This document shows positions 46,028 through 54,556 of a stretch of 64,000 bases of DNA, piece after piece. This stretch comes from Brumimicrobium sp041655765. GTDB lineage: Bacteria > Bacteroidota > Bacteroidia > Flavobacteriales_D > Crocinitomicaceae. The stretch's first letter is position 1. Each line of letters begins with the position of its first letter. The DNA lies in the NCBI GenBank assembly GCA_041655765.1, contig JBBAEU010000009.1, positions 47,689-111,688 of the forward strand, given 5' to 3'. The notes below the pieces were generated by a model that was not told where the DNA came from, ran no database searches, and saw only the letters and a program-made list of their open reading frames with translations. The position numbers and the translations under genes are program-made.

Positions 46028-47040
46028 TAAATATCCATTGTTGTATAATCACCTATACTTAAATTTTGCTTATTTTTTCTAACAGCTGATTGATTTCCAA
46101 TCATCGAATCTATTAAATTAACGTTAGAAAGAACTACATTCTTTTGTATAATGGTGTTTTTAATTACACTTCCTTCAATTTTTGTCCTTTCGCCAACAGA
46201 AACGTGAGGACCGATAATACTATTGTTTATAGCAACATCTTTGCCAATAAAACACGGTGGAATAATCACGCTGTTTTGAAGGACTACTGAATCATCAATT
46301 AATTGAATATTGTTTTCTTTATCAAATTCCAAAACCCTCTGATTGGTGTGAACAGTTACCCCTTTGTTTCCACAATCAAGCCATTCATTCACTTCACCTG
46401 GTTTGAATTTTGTTCCTTTTTCTGTTAATCTTTTCAACGCATCGGGTAATTGATATTCTCCACCTTTGCTGATGTTGTTTTCGATTAAATAATTCAGTTC
46501 TACCTTTAAATCCTCTCCTTTTTTGAAGTAATAAATACCAATCATTGCTAAATCTGATACAAATTCCTTTGGTTTTTCGACAAAGTCAATGATTTCATTT
46601 TTTTCATTCATTTTTACTACGCCAAATGCGCTTGGATCGTCAATTTTTTTAACCCATAGAATACCGTCATCTTCAGGACTAATCGTAAAGTCGGCACGAA
46701 ACAATGTATCTGCATAAGCAACTACTGTAGGACCATTTAGTAATTCCTCTGCCCGAAGAATCGCATGTGCTGTTCCTAATTTTTCAACTTGATAATGAAT
46801 TGAGCCTTCTGCTCCCATTCGTTCGGCAATTGCTAAGAGGTCTTTTTCAACTTCTTCTCCAAAATCTTGACCTATGATAAATCCAATTTTTTCAACTTTA
46901 TTATCCAAAACTTTGGCAATATCTTCCACTAAGCGATGTACAATTGGTTTTCCACCTACTGGAATCAGGGGCTTTGGAGTTGTTAAAGTATGTGGTCGGA
47001 GGCGACTTCCTCTTCCCGCCATGGGTATAATAATCTTCAT
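46027..47040 (-). CDS. Sugar-phosphate nucleotidyltransferase
   Basis: The ATG at 47040 (M-K-I-I-I-P-M-A-G-R-G-S-R-L-R-P) matches the family start; a frame of 16 further codons upstream overlaps dut. The NTP-binding loop G-R-G-S-R-L-R-P, the metal site A-Y-A-D-T-L and a C-terminal left-handed beta helix (I-I-G-P-H-V-S-V-G then N-T-I-I-Q-K) fit the GlmU/RmlA-like class. The sugar and nucleotide cannot be fixed; dTDP-glucose or a similar product is typical. It ends in a start/stop overlap with the TPR gene and lies 13 bp after dut. Confidence 0.85.
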   Translation of the reverse strand: MKIIIPMAGRGSRLRPHTLTTPKPLIPVGGKPIVHRLVEDIAKVLDNKVEKIGFIIGQDFGEEVEKDLLAIAERMGAEGSIHYQVEKLGTAHAILRAEELLNGPTVVAYADTLFRADFTISPEDDGILWVKKIDDPSAFGVVKMNEKNEIIDFVEKPKEFVSDLAMIGIYYFKKGEDLKVELNYLIENNISKGGEYQLPDALKRLTEKGTKFKPGEVNEWLDCGNKGVTVHTNQRVLEFDKENNIQLIDDSVVLQNSVIIPPCFIGKDVAINNSIIGPHVSVGERTKIEGSVIKNTIIQKNVVLSNVNLIDSMIGNQSAVRKNKQNLSIGDYTTMDI

Positions 47041-47053
47041 TTTATATTTTTTT

Positions 47054-47488
47054 CTACTTTTTTCCTGTTGAGCCGAATCCGCCAGCACCTCTTTCTGTTT
47101 CGGATAATTCCAAAGACACTTCCCATTCTGCTTGTTCTACTTTGGCAAAAACCATTTGCGCAATTCTGTCTCCATCTTCAATTGTAAAAGAGTCATTTGA
47201 AAGATTTACTAAAATCACGCCAATTTCTCCACGGTAATCAGCATCAATTGTTCCAGGGCTGTTTAAAACTGTAATTCCATTTTTTAGTGCCCAGCCACTT
47301 CTTGGTCGTACTTGAGCTTCATAACCAATCGGAATTTCTAAAAACAAACCAGTTTTAATCAATGTTCTTTCCAGTGTTTTTATGGTAACCGATTCTTCAA
47401 TATTTGCTCTCAAATCCAATCCTGCAGAGGCTATTGTTTCGTATTGTGGTAAATCGTGTTTTGACTTATTAATTACTTTTATTTTCAT
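47054..47488 (-). CDS. dut: dUTP diphosphatase
   Basis: A trimeric dUTPase of 144 residues from the ATG at 47488; the frame begins 8 codons earlier at a TTG. All five motifs are present: A-S-A-G-L-D-L-R-A, R-P-R-S-G-W-A, G-T-I-D-A-D-Y-R-G-E, G-D-R-I-A-Q and, at the end, R-G-A-G-G-F-G-S-T-G. It hydrolyses dUTP to dUMP, keeping uracil out of DNA and feeding dTMP synthesis. It is the first gene of the envelope operon. Confidence 0.96.
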   Translation of the reverse strand: MKIKVINKSKHDLPQYETIASAGLDLRANIEESVTIKTLERTLIKTGLFLEIPIGYEAQVRPRSGWALKNGITVLNSPGTIDADYRGEIGVILVNLSNDSFTIEDGDRIAQMVFAKVEQAEWEVSLELSETERGAGGFGSTGKK

Positions 47489-47519
47489 ATTGATTTTCTT
47501 GTGATTCAACAATAACTTT

Positions 47520-47527
47520 CAAAAATA
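47520..47527 (-). promoter_or_regulatory. Promoter -7 element of the dut operon
   Basis: The minus strand reads TATTTTTG, matching TAnnTTTG, 31 bp before the dut ATG. A good -33 TTTG is not found at the usual distance, so the call is tentative. Confidence 0.35.
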
Positions 47528-47691
47528 CAGAAATTTAGGAAAGAAAAGGGCAGGGATTTACTTTTTAATCCACAAAACGATATTTATTAGGCTTTGTATT
47601 TTATATGTAGATGTGTATGCGCTCTGGCTTGTTCAATCTCTTTAAATGTAAAAAGTGTGACTAAACCAATGTTAATCACACTTTTTCTTTG

Positions 47692-47764
47692 TAGCGGGGA
47701 CAGGACTCGAACCTGTGACCTTCGGGTTATGAGCCCGACGAGCTGCCAACTGCTCCACCCCGCG
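47692..47764 (-). tRNA. Initiator tRNA-Met (CAT anticodon)
   Basis: On the minus strand a 73-nt cloverleaf begins CGCGGGGTGGAGCAG, with anticodon CAT at 47729-47731, a T-loop TTCGAGT and an acceptor strand ending CCCCGCTA without encoded CCA. The three G-C pairs in the anticodon stem (GGG/CCC) and the unpaired first base (C1 against T72) are initiator marks. E. coli has C1-A72 instead. The anticodon stem, D-stem and T-stem all pair. Confidence 0.95.
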
Positions 47765-47812
47765 ATATGTCTTTATGCACTTTTTTACTTTTTTTGAACC
47801 TAAAAGGGAATG

Positions 47813-47843
47813 CAAAGATAGGTAAATTAAATTGTAATCCAAA
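47813..47843 (-). promoter_or_regulatory. Near-consensus Bacteroidota promoter for the initiator tRNA
   Basis: On the minus strand TTTG (47840-47843), 19 nt, then TATCTTTG (47813-47820) match the TTTG-N19-TAnnTTTG promoter of the phylum exactly. It ends 48 bp before the tRNA 5' end. Confidence 0.8.
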
Positions 47844-47914
47844 GGATATCGAATTTTATTTCTTTACATAGGGAAAAGGAAGCAAAAAGAAGCAATTAAA
47901 GGACACTACAATCC

Positions 47915-50320
47915 TTAGATTTTCAATGAATACTGCAACATAATTGTTCTTGGCGACTCAATTTTTAGCGGTCGTAGTGAATAGCTATTGTTCAAAATGT
48001 TATTAACAATGAGTGATAGCTTATGCGATTCATTAATTGCATAGCTTGTTCTCAAATCAACTATCCAAACACCGTGTTGGTTTTCCTTGAAGTAATCCAT
48101 ATATCGAATGCTTTGCATAAAAGGAACGTTTGTCGCATCTTCAAACTCCTCAATCACGCCGTCCATATTTACGATTTTACTAAAGTATTTCACACTTACA
48201 CCAAGCGCAGTTTTACCAAAAAGGGTGAATTCTATATCCCCTTTAATGTTATGGAGAAATCTATATTTTAATACTTGGCTCGATCCGTCTAATGAAGTTG
48301 AATTATAGCTATATTCCTTGTGGGTTAGCATTGTGTCCACCGCATACACATAATCTGGCGAAAGCGTAGTTGGCATAATATAGTTATAACCAATCATAAA
48401 TATTGACTCAACTGCTTTTCCAAATTTTGCTTTTCCTGAGAAAGAAGCATCAATACCAAGTACCCTTGATTTTCCTGTGTTTAAGAATTTGAATCCCCAT
48501 CCGTCGCTCATTGTTGTGAATGATTTTCCCCAAAATCCGAATAGGTATTCTATTGTGTTTTCGTATTCTTGCCAGAAACCTGCAACATCCAAATATCCAT
48601 AAATATTCCCAAATTTAACACCTTGTTTCACTCCCACTTCTGCGTTCCAACTACTTTCTGATTTTAAATCTTGATTTGGAAATACGCCAAAGTTACCAAC
48701 ACCTGTTCTTATAAAACGTTCTGTAATTGTAGGAAATCTAAAACCTTGTCCATAGGATGCTCTTACGTAGGTTTCTTGTAAAACTTTGATACTTGCTCCC
48801 GCTCGGAATATGGGCTCTAATGCAGTTGTTGATTTATTTAATTGAAAATATTCTAATCTTCCACCGACAGAAAGGGTCAATATATCGAAAAATCGTTTTT
48901 CCAACTGTGAATAGGCAGACATATTAAATAGTTCGTTTTCGGGAGAGCCAGATCCAACATACATTTCAGCATAAGATTCTGTTTGTTTTGCAGTTAAACC
49001 AGCAATAAAATCAAGCCCTTTTAATTTCTGAATTTCCTTTTGAAACATATAATCAACGTAGTAAGTTGTTGATTGATTATCTTGGTTGGCTGTAATCTTA
49101 TTATCGGTGTAAAAGACCCTTGCTCTCAAATAATGTTTTCCTTCGGTTGAAGTGATTAAATTGATATATGGATCAACATTAAATATAAACTGGTTTTGTA
49201 AAAAAACCGCACCAGGATAACCTTGATACAACCCTGTTGAATCGTTAAGCCATGCAAAAACCATTGGGCTTTCAGCCATCATCACGTTTCCATTGATTCC
49301 ATAACTTAATCCCCTGAATTTTTTACTTCTGTGTCGAATATTAAAATTTACCCTCGCTCTTTTTGAGACCATCTGTCTTTCTGAGAAATTTGATATTGTA
49401 TCAGGGAAATACACCTCAATTAAAGAGTCTTGAATTGGCGGTCCCATATAACCGTGGTCGTAATTCAGATTCGCACCCACAACAATATCCCAATTCCCTG
49501 CTTGCCTTGAATGTAAGAAATTTGCTCCTGCTATAATAGGCGCTTCATTCCACCAAGTTGCTCCTTCAATACTAGGTTTACTATAAAAACCGCCGTAAAG
49601 GTTGACTTTTGTTAATGGTTTAATATCAGGAAATGCTGTTCTTATGTGTATTGCTCCAGAAAGCGCAGAACTTCCCGACAATACTGACGAAGCACCTTTA
49701 ATCACTTCTATTTGATGGATGTTTTCAACAGGAATAAAACTCCACTCTGGTCTTCCTGCATCACCCGAAAGCATGGGCATGTCATCAACGATAACAGCAA
49801 CTTTAGAACCTACTCCAAATGTAAATCCACTTCCTCCTCTAATTTGTGGTTCTCCATCTAAAATGTTTAGTCCTGGTGTTTGATCCAAGGCTGTTTCAAT
49901 GCTACGGGTATTTTTATTTTCTATAAACTCTGGCCTTATTATTTCTAAAGATACAGTTTGTTCTTCAAGGGGTCTATTAAACTTTCCTACTTTAACTTCT
50001 ACACCTTCAAACTCAGTAATCATGGGAAACATTTGATAATTAATCGTTTTGGTTTCACCTTCTTGTATAAAAAATTTTAAAGTGTCGGTTTTCATGCCTG
50101 TATAACGAAAAAGGATGGTTGCATCACCAGCTGGAATTTCTAATATGTAATTTCCACTTTCATCTGTATATGCTCCTCTTGTGATATCTTTTCGGTAAAT
50201 AACCGAAGCACCAAAAATTGGTTCACCTTTATCATCAGTAATTTTTCCTAAGATTTGTGTGGCTTGCGAGAATAATGTAGAAGTAAAAACAAGGCAACAA
50301 ATAAAAATGACGTACTTCAT
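47915..50320 (-). CDS. TonB-dependent receptor with carboxypeptidase-like regulatory domain
   Basis: The longest frame starts at a GTG (50332); the ATG at 50320 gives a signal peptide cut near L-F-S-Q. Residues about 25-105 form a carboxypeptidase-D regulatory-like beta domain (G-A-S-V-I-Y-R, G-A-Y-T-D-E-S-G-N-Y). Next come the plug (V-E-N-I-H-Q-I-E-V-I-K-G-A-S-S-V-L-S-G) and a long barrel. It transports a nutrient across the outer membrane with TonB energy; the substrate is unknown. A T9SS PCMD-type gene stands 38 bp upstream and forms a likely two-gene unit with it. Confidence 0.88.
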   Translation of the reverse strand: MKYVIFICCLVFTSTLFSQATQILGKITDDKGEPIFGASVIYRKDITRGAYTDESGNYILEIPAGDATILFRYTGMKTDTLKFFIQEGETKTINYQMFPMITEFEGVEVKVGKFNRPLEEQTVSLEIIRPEFIENKNTRSIETALDQTPGLNILDGEPQIRGGSGFTFGVGSKVAVIVDDMPMLSGDAGRPEWSFIPVENIHQIEVIKGASSVLSGSSALSGAIHIRTAFPDIKPLTKVNLYGGFYSKPSIEGATWWNEAPIIAGANFLHSRQAGNWDIVVGANLNYDHGYMGPPIQDSLIEVYFPDTISNFSERQMVSKRARVNFNIRHRSKKFRGLSYGINGNVMMAESPMVFAWLNDSTGLYQGYPGAVFLQNQFIFNVDPYINLITSTEGKHYLRARVFYTDNKITANQDNQSTTYYVDYMFQKEIQKLKGLDFIAGLTAKQTESYAEMYVGSGSPENELFNMSAYSQLEKRFFDILTLSVGGRLEYFQLNKSTTALEPIFRAGASIKVLQETYVRASYGQGFRFPTITERFIRTGVGNFGVFPNQDLKSESSWNAEVGVKQGVKFGNIYGYLDVAGFWQEYENTIEYLFGFWGKSFTTMSDGWGFKFLNTGKSRVLGIDASFSGKAKFGKAVESIFMIGYNYIMPTTLSPDYVYAVDTMLTHKEYSYNSTSLDGSSQVLKYRFLHNIKGDIEFTLFGKTALGVSVKYFSKIVNMDGVIEEFEDATNVPFMQSIRYMDYFKENQHGVWIVDLRTSYAINESHKLSLIVNNILNNSYSLRPLKIESPRTIMLQYSLKI

Positions 50321-50358
50321 AATACTTTTCACTTAAAATTATTTGAATAAAATGGAGA

Positions 50359-51330
50359 TTAATCCTTAATAAAACGAATTGTTTTATTGGCTCCTTTTGA
50401 AGTTAAATTGATAAAATAAACACCTTTATTATAGCTGCTTACATCTATTGTGTTTGAAGTTTTATTTATTTCACCTCGAACGATTTCTTTTCCTAAAACA
50501 GTGTTTACAGAATAGTTTACTCCTGAAGTTATTCCTTTAATAAACAATCTGTTCTTTACAGGATTTGGATAAGCAGTTATTTCAGATAAATCTTGTGTTT
50601 CTATACTTGAAGGATTTCCTGGATTATAGATCATTTCCACATCGTCAATCCACAATACATCACCTGCGGCACCGCCTCCTGGTGTTTGATTTGTAGTAAA
50701 TGTTATTAAAATATATTGCGCATCAGTTGATGGACCATCATAGGAAAAAGGTACAGACAAACGTTTCCATACGCCATCTGTTTTTGTGAAGTTTACCTCT
50801 GCTCTACCAACAACGTGATTAGGAGCATCACCATTTTCTGGGTCACGATAATCATAATCATCATGAATTACGGCAACCATTCGCGCCTTTTGATTGTGTC
50901 CATTTGGAGTAAATTTTGCCCAAAAAACAACAGAATCAGGTTTTGCTGTAAAAACCTGAGAGAAGTCTGGATTACTTCGGATGGTACTGTTATAATTATC
51001 TACATCAACAGGTTGCGTTGATCCCATGTTTACCCTTCCAAGGGTAACATTTCCATTTGCATTAATTCCTATCACAGATCTTGACCAAATTTTGGCACTT
51101 TTTGTTCCTGAGGAACCAGGGCGTTTATCTGAAGAGGCTTCGATTTGTATGCCAGCAAATTGAGTCAAATCACCTCCTGCAGTCATAAAACTGTTCCAAT
51201 TTATGGGTTCCTGACCTGCCAATCCGCCGCTGATATCTTCCCATTGTTCAAAATTTGAATTGGGAATTTGTTGTTGCGAGAAAGCAATAAAAATAAGGCT
51301 TGTATATAAAAGGGTAACAATCGTTTTCAT
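50359..51330 (-). CDS. T9SS-sorted PCMD-type (putative carbohydrate-binding) protein
   Basis: A 323-residue secreted protein. The signal peptide is cut near A-F-S-Q. The domain (I-P-N-S-N-F-E-Q-W then W-I-D-D-V-E-M-I-Y) resembles the PCMD family, thought to bind carbohydrates. A T9SS sorting domain follows (Y-P-N-P to R-F-I-K-D). It is probably a surface partner of the TonB-dependent receptor downstream, which starts 38 bp later, but no SusD protein is present. The ligand is not known. Confidence 0.78.
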   Translation of the reverse strand: MKTIVTLLYTSLIFIAFSQQQIPNSNFEQWEDISGGLAGQEPINWNSFMTAGGDLTQFAGIQIEASSDKRPGSSGTKSAKIWSRSVIGINANGNVTLGRVNMGSTQPVDVDNYNSTIRSNPDFSQVFTAKPDSVVFWAKFTPNGHNQKARMVAVIHDDYDYRDPENGDAPNHVVGRAEVNFTKTDGVWKRLSVPFSYDGPSTDAQYILITFTTNQTPGGGAAGDVLWIDDVEMIYNPGNPSSIETQDLSEITAYPNPVKNRLFIKGITSGVNYSVNTVLGKEIVRGEINKTSNTIDVSSYNKGVYFINLTSKGANKTIRFIKD

Positions 51331-51543
51331 AATAATTAATTCTATTGTTCTAAGACAAATGTAATTAACTTTGAGAGACTAAAAAGAAAATGGGTAAAAA
51401 TTTAACAATTATGTAATGTTATTAGGAGACTTAATATAGGCGTTATTTTTTCTTATAAATAAAATTATTTCTTTAAAATTTTCTTTTTCAGTTGAAATTT
51501 TCATTGAAACTATTTACATTGTACAAAATTAAATTTAGAAATT

Positions 51544-52068
51544 ATGAAAGCACCTTTTAATTTATTCAAATGGATTGAAGAGAACAGGGATCTTTTGAAA
51601 CCACCTGTTGGAAATAAGAATTTATATGTTGAAGCTGGCGATTTTATTGTTATGATTGTTGGCGGACCAAATGCACGAAAAGATTATCATTTCAACGAAA
51701 CAGAAGAACTTTTCTTTCAATTGGAGGGAGATATTACAGTAAAAATTCAAGAAGACGAAAAAGCAAAGGAGATTCATATTAAAGAAGGAGAAATTTTCTT
51801 GCTTCCTGCAAACACACCACACAGTCCAATACGAGGAGAAAATACGGTAGGATTAGTGATTGAAGCGGTGCGTAAAGGGACTGATTTTGAAGATGGGTTA
51901 ATGTGGTTTTGTGAAAACTGTAACCATAATTTAAAAACTTACAGATTTAAGTTAGAAGACATTGAGAAAGATTTTATTCCTCGATTCAGAGAGTTTTATA
52001 GTTCTAAAGAAATGCGAACTTGTGACAAATGTGGTGAGGTAATGGATGTTGACAAACGTTTTGTATAA
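51544..52068 (+). CDS. nbaC: 3-hydroxyanthranilate 3,4-dioxygenase
   Basis: A 174-residue cupin dioxygenase that opens the ring of 3-hydroxyanthranilate on the kynurenine route to quinolinate and NAD. Metal ligands are His49, Glu55 and His93. The C-terminal rubredoxin-like site has Cys123, Cys126, Cys160 and Cys163 (C-E-N-C and C-D-K-C), typical of the bacterial and fungal forms. The other kynurenine genes are not adjacent. The eukaryotic-style name is haaO. It is a single gene; the convergent DUF6089 gene ends 2 bp away. Confidence 0.93.
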   Translation: MKAPFNLFKWIEENRDLLKPPVGNKNLYVEAGDFIVMIVGGPNARKDYHFNETEELFFQLEGDITVKIQEDEKAKEIHIKEGEIFLLPANTPHSPIRGENTVGLVIEAVRKGTDFEDGLMWFCENCNHNLKTYRFKLEDIEKDFIPRFREFYSSKEMRTCDKCGEVMDVDKRFV

Positions 52069-52070
52069 AT

Positions 52071-52907
52071 TTATTGATAAAAGCAATTGTCTTGTTTCCC
52101 TAAAGAGAATGAGAGCGTAACGCCAAACATCGAATACCAATCACGGGTTTTAATGTTTCCGCGTGTGCCAGACATTGTATAATCAGGAAGTGAACGGTCG
52201 GCTAAATTAGCTGAAATAGGCCCATTATGTACGGACAATTCTTCCCTGTTTATAAATTCTCCTTTACCTACGTCGTCTAGGTAGTCGGTAAATAAAAATC
52301 GGATACCGTATTCAACCGAAGCCGACATCCATTTTCCGATATTAAATTTAACACCAATTCCTATCGGAAATGCCATTTGGATTAAAGAATAAGGTTTTCT
52401 CGAAGAAAGCGAACTTCCTTGTCCTTCCGTTCCGATAGGTTGTAAAGCAACTAATTCTCCATTATAATGTGCTTTGGGATTCATGTGAAACCCTGCAATT
52501 TCTACAAATAAATAAGGTGTCCAAAAGTATTTTGAATTTCCAATTTTATAATCTAAATAATTGAATTCGATACCAACTCCTAACTCAAAAATGTTGGATT
52601 GGAAAGATAAATTTCGAGCACGTTGCACTTCATCTTTGGCATCAGAATCATATCCTTCTACTTTTCCATATCTTAATCCGCCCCGAATTTCTAATCGAGA
52701 ATTAATGTGATATTTATAAATAATTCCAGCTGAGAGGTTGGTTCTTTTAAAGTGCCCAAATCGATTCAAGTCGCCAATGTAATAACTCCCTCCAATTGTC
52801 AAGCCAATACTCGATCTCGACTTAAAGTTATCATTTTGAGAATAAACGTTCAATCCTAAAAGAAGCATTAAAACGATTAGCGTATTTTTGTATATTTGGG
52901 TTATCAT
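52071..52907 (-). CDS. DUF6089 family outer-membrane beta-barrel protein
   Basis: A 278-residue protein with a signal peptide (cut after V-Y-S-Q) and alternating hydrophobic strands that suit an eight- to twelve-strand barrel (I-G-L-T-I-G-G-S-Y-Y-I-G-D-L-N near the start). The family is conserved beside nadK in Flavobacteriia. It follows nadK after 36 bp and is the last gene of a CBS-nadK-DUF6089 unit. In many relatives this unit continues with uppS and bamA; here it ends and the next gene is convergent. Function unknown. Confidence 0.82.
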   Translation of the reverse strand: MITQIYKNTLIVLMLLLGLNVYSQNDNFKSRSSIGLTIGGSYYIGDLNRFGHFKRTNLSAGIIYKYHINSRLEIRGGLRYGKVEGYDSDAKDEVQRARNLSFQSNIFELGVGIEFNYLDYKIGNSKYFWTPYLFVEIAGFHMNPKAHYNGELVALQPIGTEGQGSSLSSRKPYSLIQMAFPIGIGVKFNIGKWMSASVEYGIRFLFTDYLDDVGKGEFINREELSVHNGPISANLADRSLPDYTMSGTRGNIKTRDWYSMFGVTLSFSLGKQDNCFYQ

Positions 52908-52943
52908 AGATTTTTACTAAACGATAGAAGAGGCAATTTATTG

Positions 52944-53825
52944 TTATTCATTTCTTTGATCAATTCCCCATAGCAATTTATTTCGAATGGTTGTAAAGAA
53001 ATCGCTCTCTTCAAACTTAATAAGATTCACATTAAAATCTGTTTTATTTAAAATTATTTCAGTGCCGGTTGGAATCATTTTTGAGTTAGAATCTAATGTC
53101 AACAAAAACTCATTACCTCTTCCTTTTGTTTTAATCGTGATTGGGATATTATCAGGAACAATCAAAGGTCTTACGTTTAAGTTATGTGCAGAAATCGGTG
53201 TTATGAAATGCACGCCTGAATTGGGGTAAATAATTGGTCCTCCACAGCTTAAGTTGTATGCTGTTGACCCTGTTGGTGTTCCAACAAGTAATCCGTCGGC
53301 CCAATAAGCATTAATATATCTATCAGCGAGATAGGCTTCAACGGTAATCATTGAAGTTTTCACATCTTTATGAATAGCCACATCATTAAAAGCCAAGTTG
53401 TCTTCGCCGAAAAAATCTTCTTCTGTTGTAACGCTGATTAAATTTCTTTTTTGGATTAAGAAATCCTTTTTTGAAATTCTTTCTAATACCTTTTCAAATT
53501 CATTTACGTTTGTATCGGCAAGAAAACCTAATCTTCCCGTATTGATTCCGACAACTGGAACACCGCTCGAACGAACATAGCTAACAGTTTCAATAAATGT
53601 TCCATCTCCTCCGATGCTTATGGCAATCTCAATACCTGAATGGAAATCACGGTGTGTCCTAAAAGTTTCGTATTGTTTAATTAAGGTTAATTCCTTTTTT
53701 AATAGCTCATAAAAATTCACTTCAAACACCAAGGTTAAGCCCAACTTTTCTGATTCAGCAATAAAGTTTTTGATGAACGGGATTTCTGATGCTCTTAATG
53801 TTCGAGAAAATACAGCAGCTTTCAT
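52944..53825 (-). CDS. nadK: NAD kinase
   Basis: A 293-residue enzyme that phosphorylates NAD to NADP. The diagnostic G-G-D-G is at residues 72-75, followed by the conserved N-E region (A-F-N-D-V-A-I-H near 145) and P-T-G-S-T-A-Y-N-L-S-C-G-G-P. It follows the CBS gene with a 1-bp gap and precedes DUF6089. This order is conserved in Flavobacteriia. Confidence 0.96.
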   Translation of the reverse strand: MKAAVFSRTLRASEIPFIKNFIAESEKLGLTLVFEVNFYELLKKELTLIKQYETFRTHRDFHSGIEIAISIGGDGTFIETVSYVRSSGVPVVGINTGRLGFLADTNVNEFEKVLERISKKDFLIQKRNLISVTTEEDFFGEDNLAFNDVAIHKDVKTSMITVEAYLADRYINAYWADGLLVGTPTGSTAYNLSCGGPIIYPNSGVHFITPISAHNLNVRPLIVPDNIPITIKTKGRGNEFLLTLDSNSKMIPTGTEIILNKTDFNVNLIKFEESDFFTTIRNKLLWGIDQRNE

Positions 53826-53826
53826 G

Positions 53827-54489
53827 TTAAATATTCAGGTATTTCATTAACTCATCATAACGATCTTTTAAGTCATCATGATAACTATCTTTCTGGAAGC
53901 TAAATTTCACAAAATAATCATATCTTTCTAATGCTTTTAAGATAACACCCAATTCAATTCTATTAATTTTTAAGGTCAATTCGAGTTTTTTTGAAAGGGC
54001 GTTAGATGTAATGTATGAACTCAATATTTTTGCGTTTTCACTTTCTATTATTTGTGCAATTTGAGCCAAAGAATAATCTGTTTCACTCATTTCTAAAACA
54101 ATGATTCCACCTTGTTCACGCATAGAACCTGTAGAAGCTAATCTATGAATAAGCGTAGTTGCTTTTATATCGCCCAAATATGTTTCGTTTTCGTCTAAAA
54201 CAGGAATAATTGATAAATGGTCGTCTGCCGCAATTACTAAAACATTAAAAATGTGGGTAGATTGTAACACGTATGGACGAGGAAGATGATCGAATAACTC
54301 TGTTAAAGGTTTTGACAAATCCGTTTGACTCAGCAAATCATCTTCAGTTACCACACCAACAAAGTTATTGTGCTTAAGTACAGACAAGTGATTTGTTTTG
54401 TAATCATTCATCCATTGGAGCGCCATTTCGCCCGTGTCCGTATGTTCTAACGGCAATATTTCTTCCGTAATTAAATCAAGTGCTATCAT
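53827..54489 (-). CDS. CBS-pair and ACT-like domain protein
   Basis: A 220-residue cytosolic protein. Residues about 1-120 hold two CBS motifs (D-L-I-T-E-E-I-L-P then V-L-K-H-N-N-F-V-G-V-V-T-E-D-D-L; the second ends with Y-L-G-D-I-K-A-T-T-L). The second half (about 130-205) looks like an ACT-type regulatory fold. CBS pairs bind adenosine nucleotides, so it may sense energy state or NAD(P). It is the first gene of the nadK unit, divergent from pdxJ. Confidence 0.85.
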   Translation of the reverse strand: MIALDLITEEILPLEHTDTGEMALQWMNDYKTNHLSVLKHNNFVGVVTEDDLLSQTDLSKPLTELFDHLPRPYVLQSTHIFNVLVIAADDHLSIIPVLDENETYLGDIKATTLIHRLASTGSMREQGGIIVLEMSETDYSLAQIAQIIESENAKILSSYITSNALSKKLELTLKINRIELGVILKALERYDYFVKFSFQKDSYHDDLKDRYDELMKYLNI

Positions 54490-54526
54490 TGTATCTGCTA
54501 AAATAGTAATTCTACTTTAATCTATA

Positions 54527-54534
54527 TAACTTTG
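54527..54534 (+). promoter_or_regulatory. Promoter -7 element of pdxJ
   Basis: TAACTTTG matches TAnnTTTG and lies 22 bp before the pdxJ ATG. No clear -33 TTTG is seen at the usual distance. The same gap must also hold the divergent CBS/nadK promoter. Confidence 0.4.
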
Positions 54535-54556
54535 TAGACGTAAAAAACATTCAAAT

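Noticed and set aside
47594..47797. A 67-codon plus-strand frame with a G-D-R-T-R-T-C-D-L segment
   Set aside because: It is the reverse-strand translation of the initiator tRNA gene, a classic false gene in databases.
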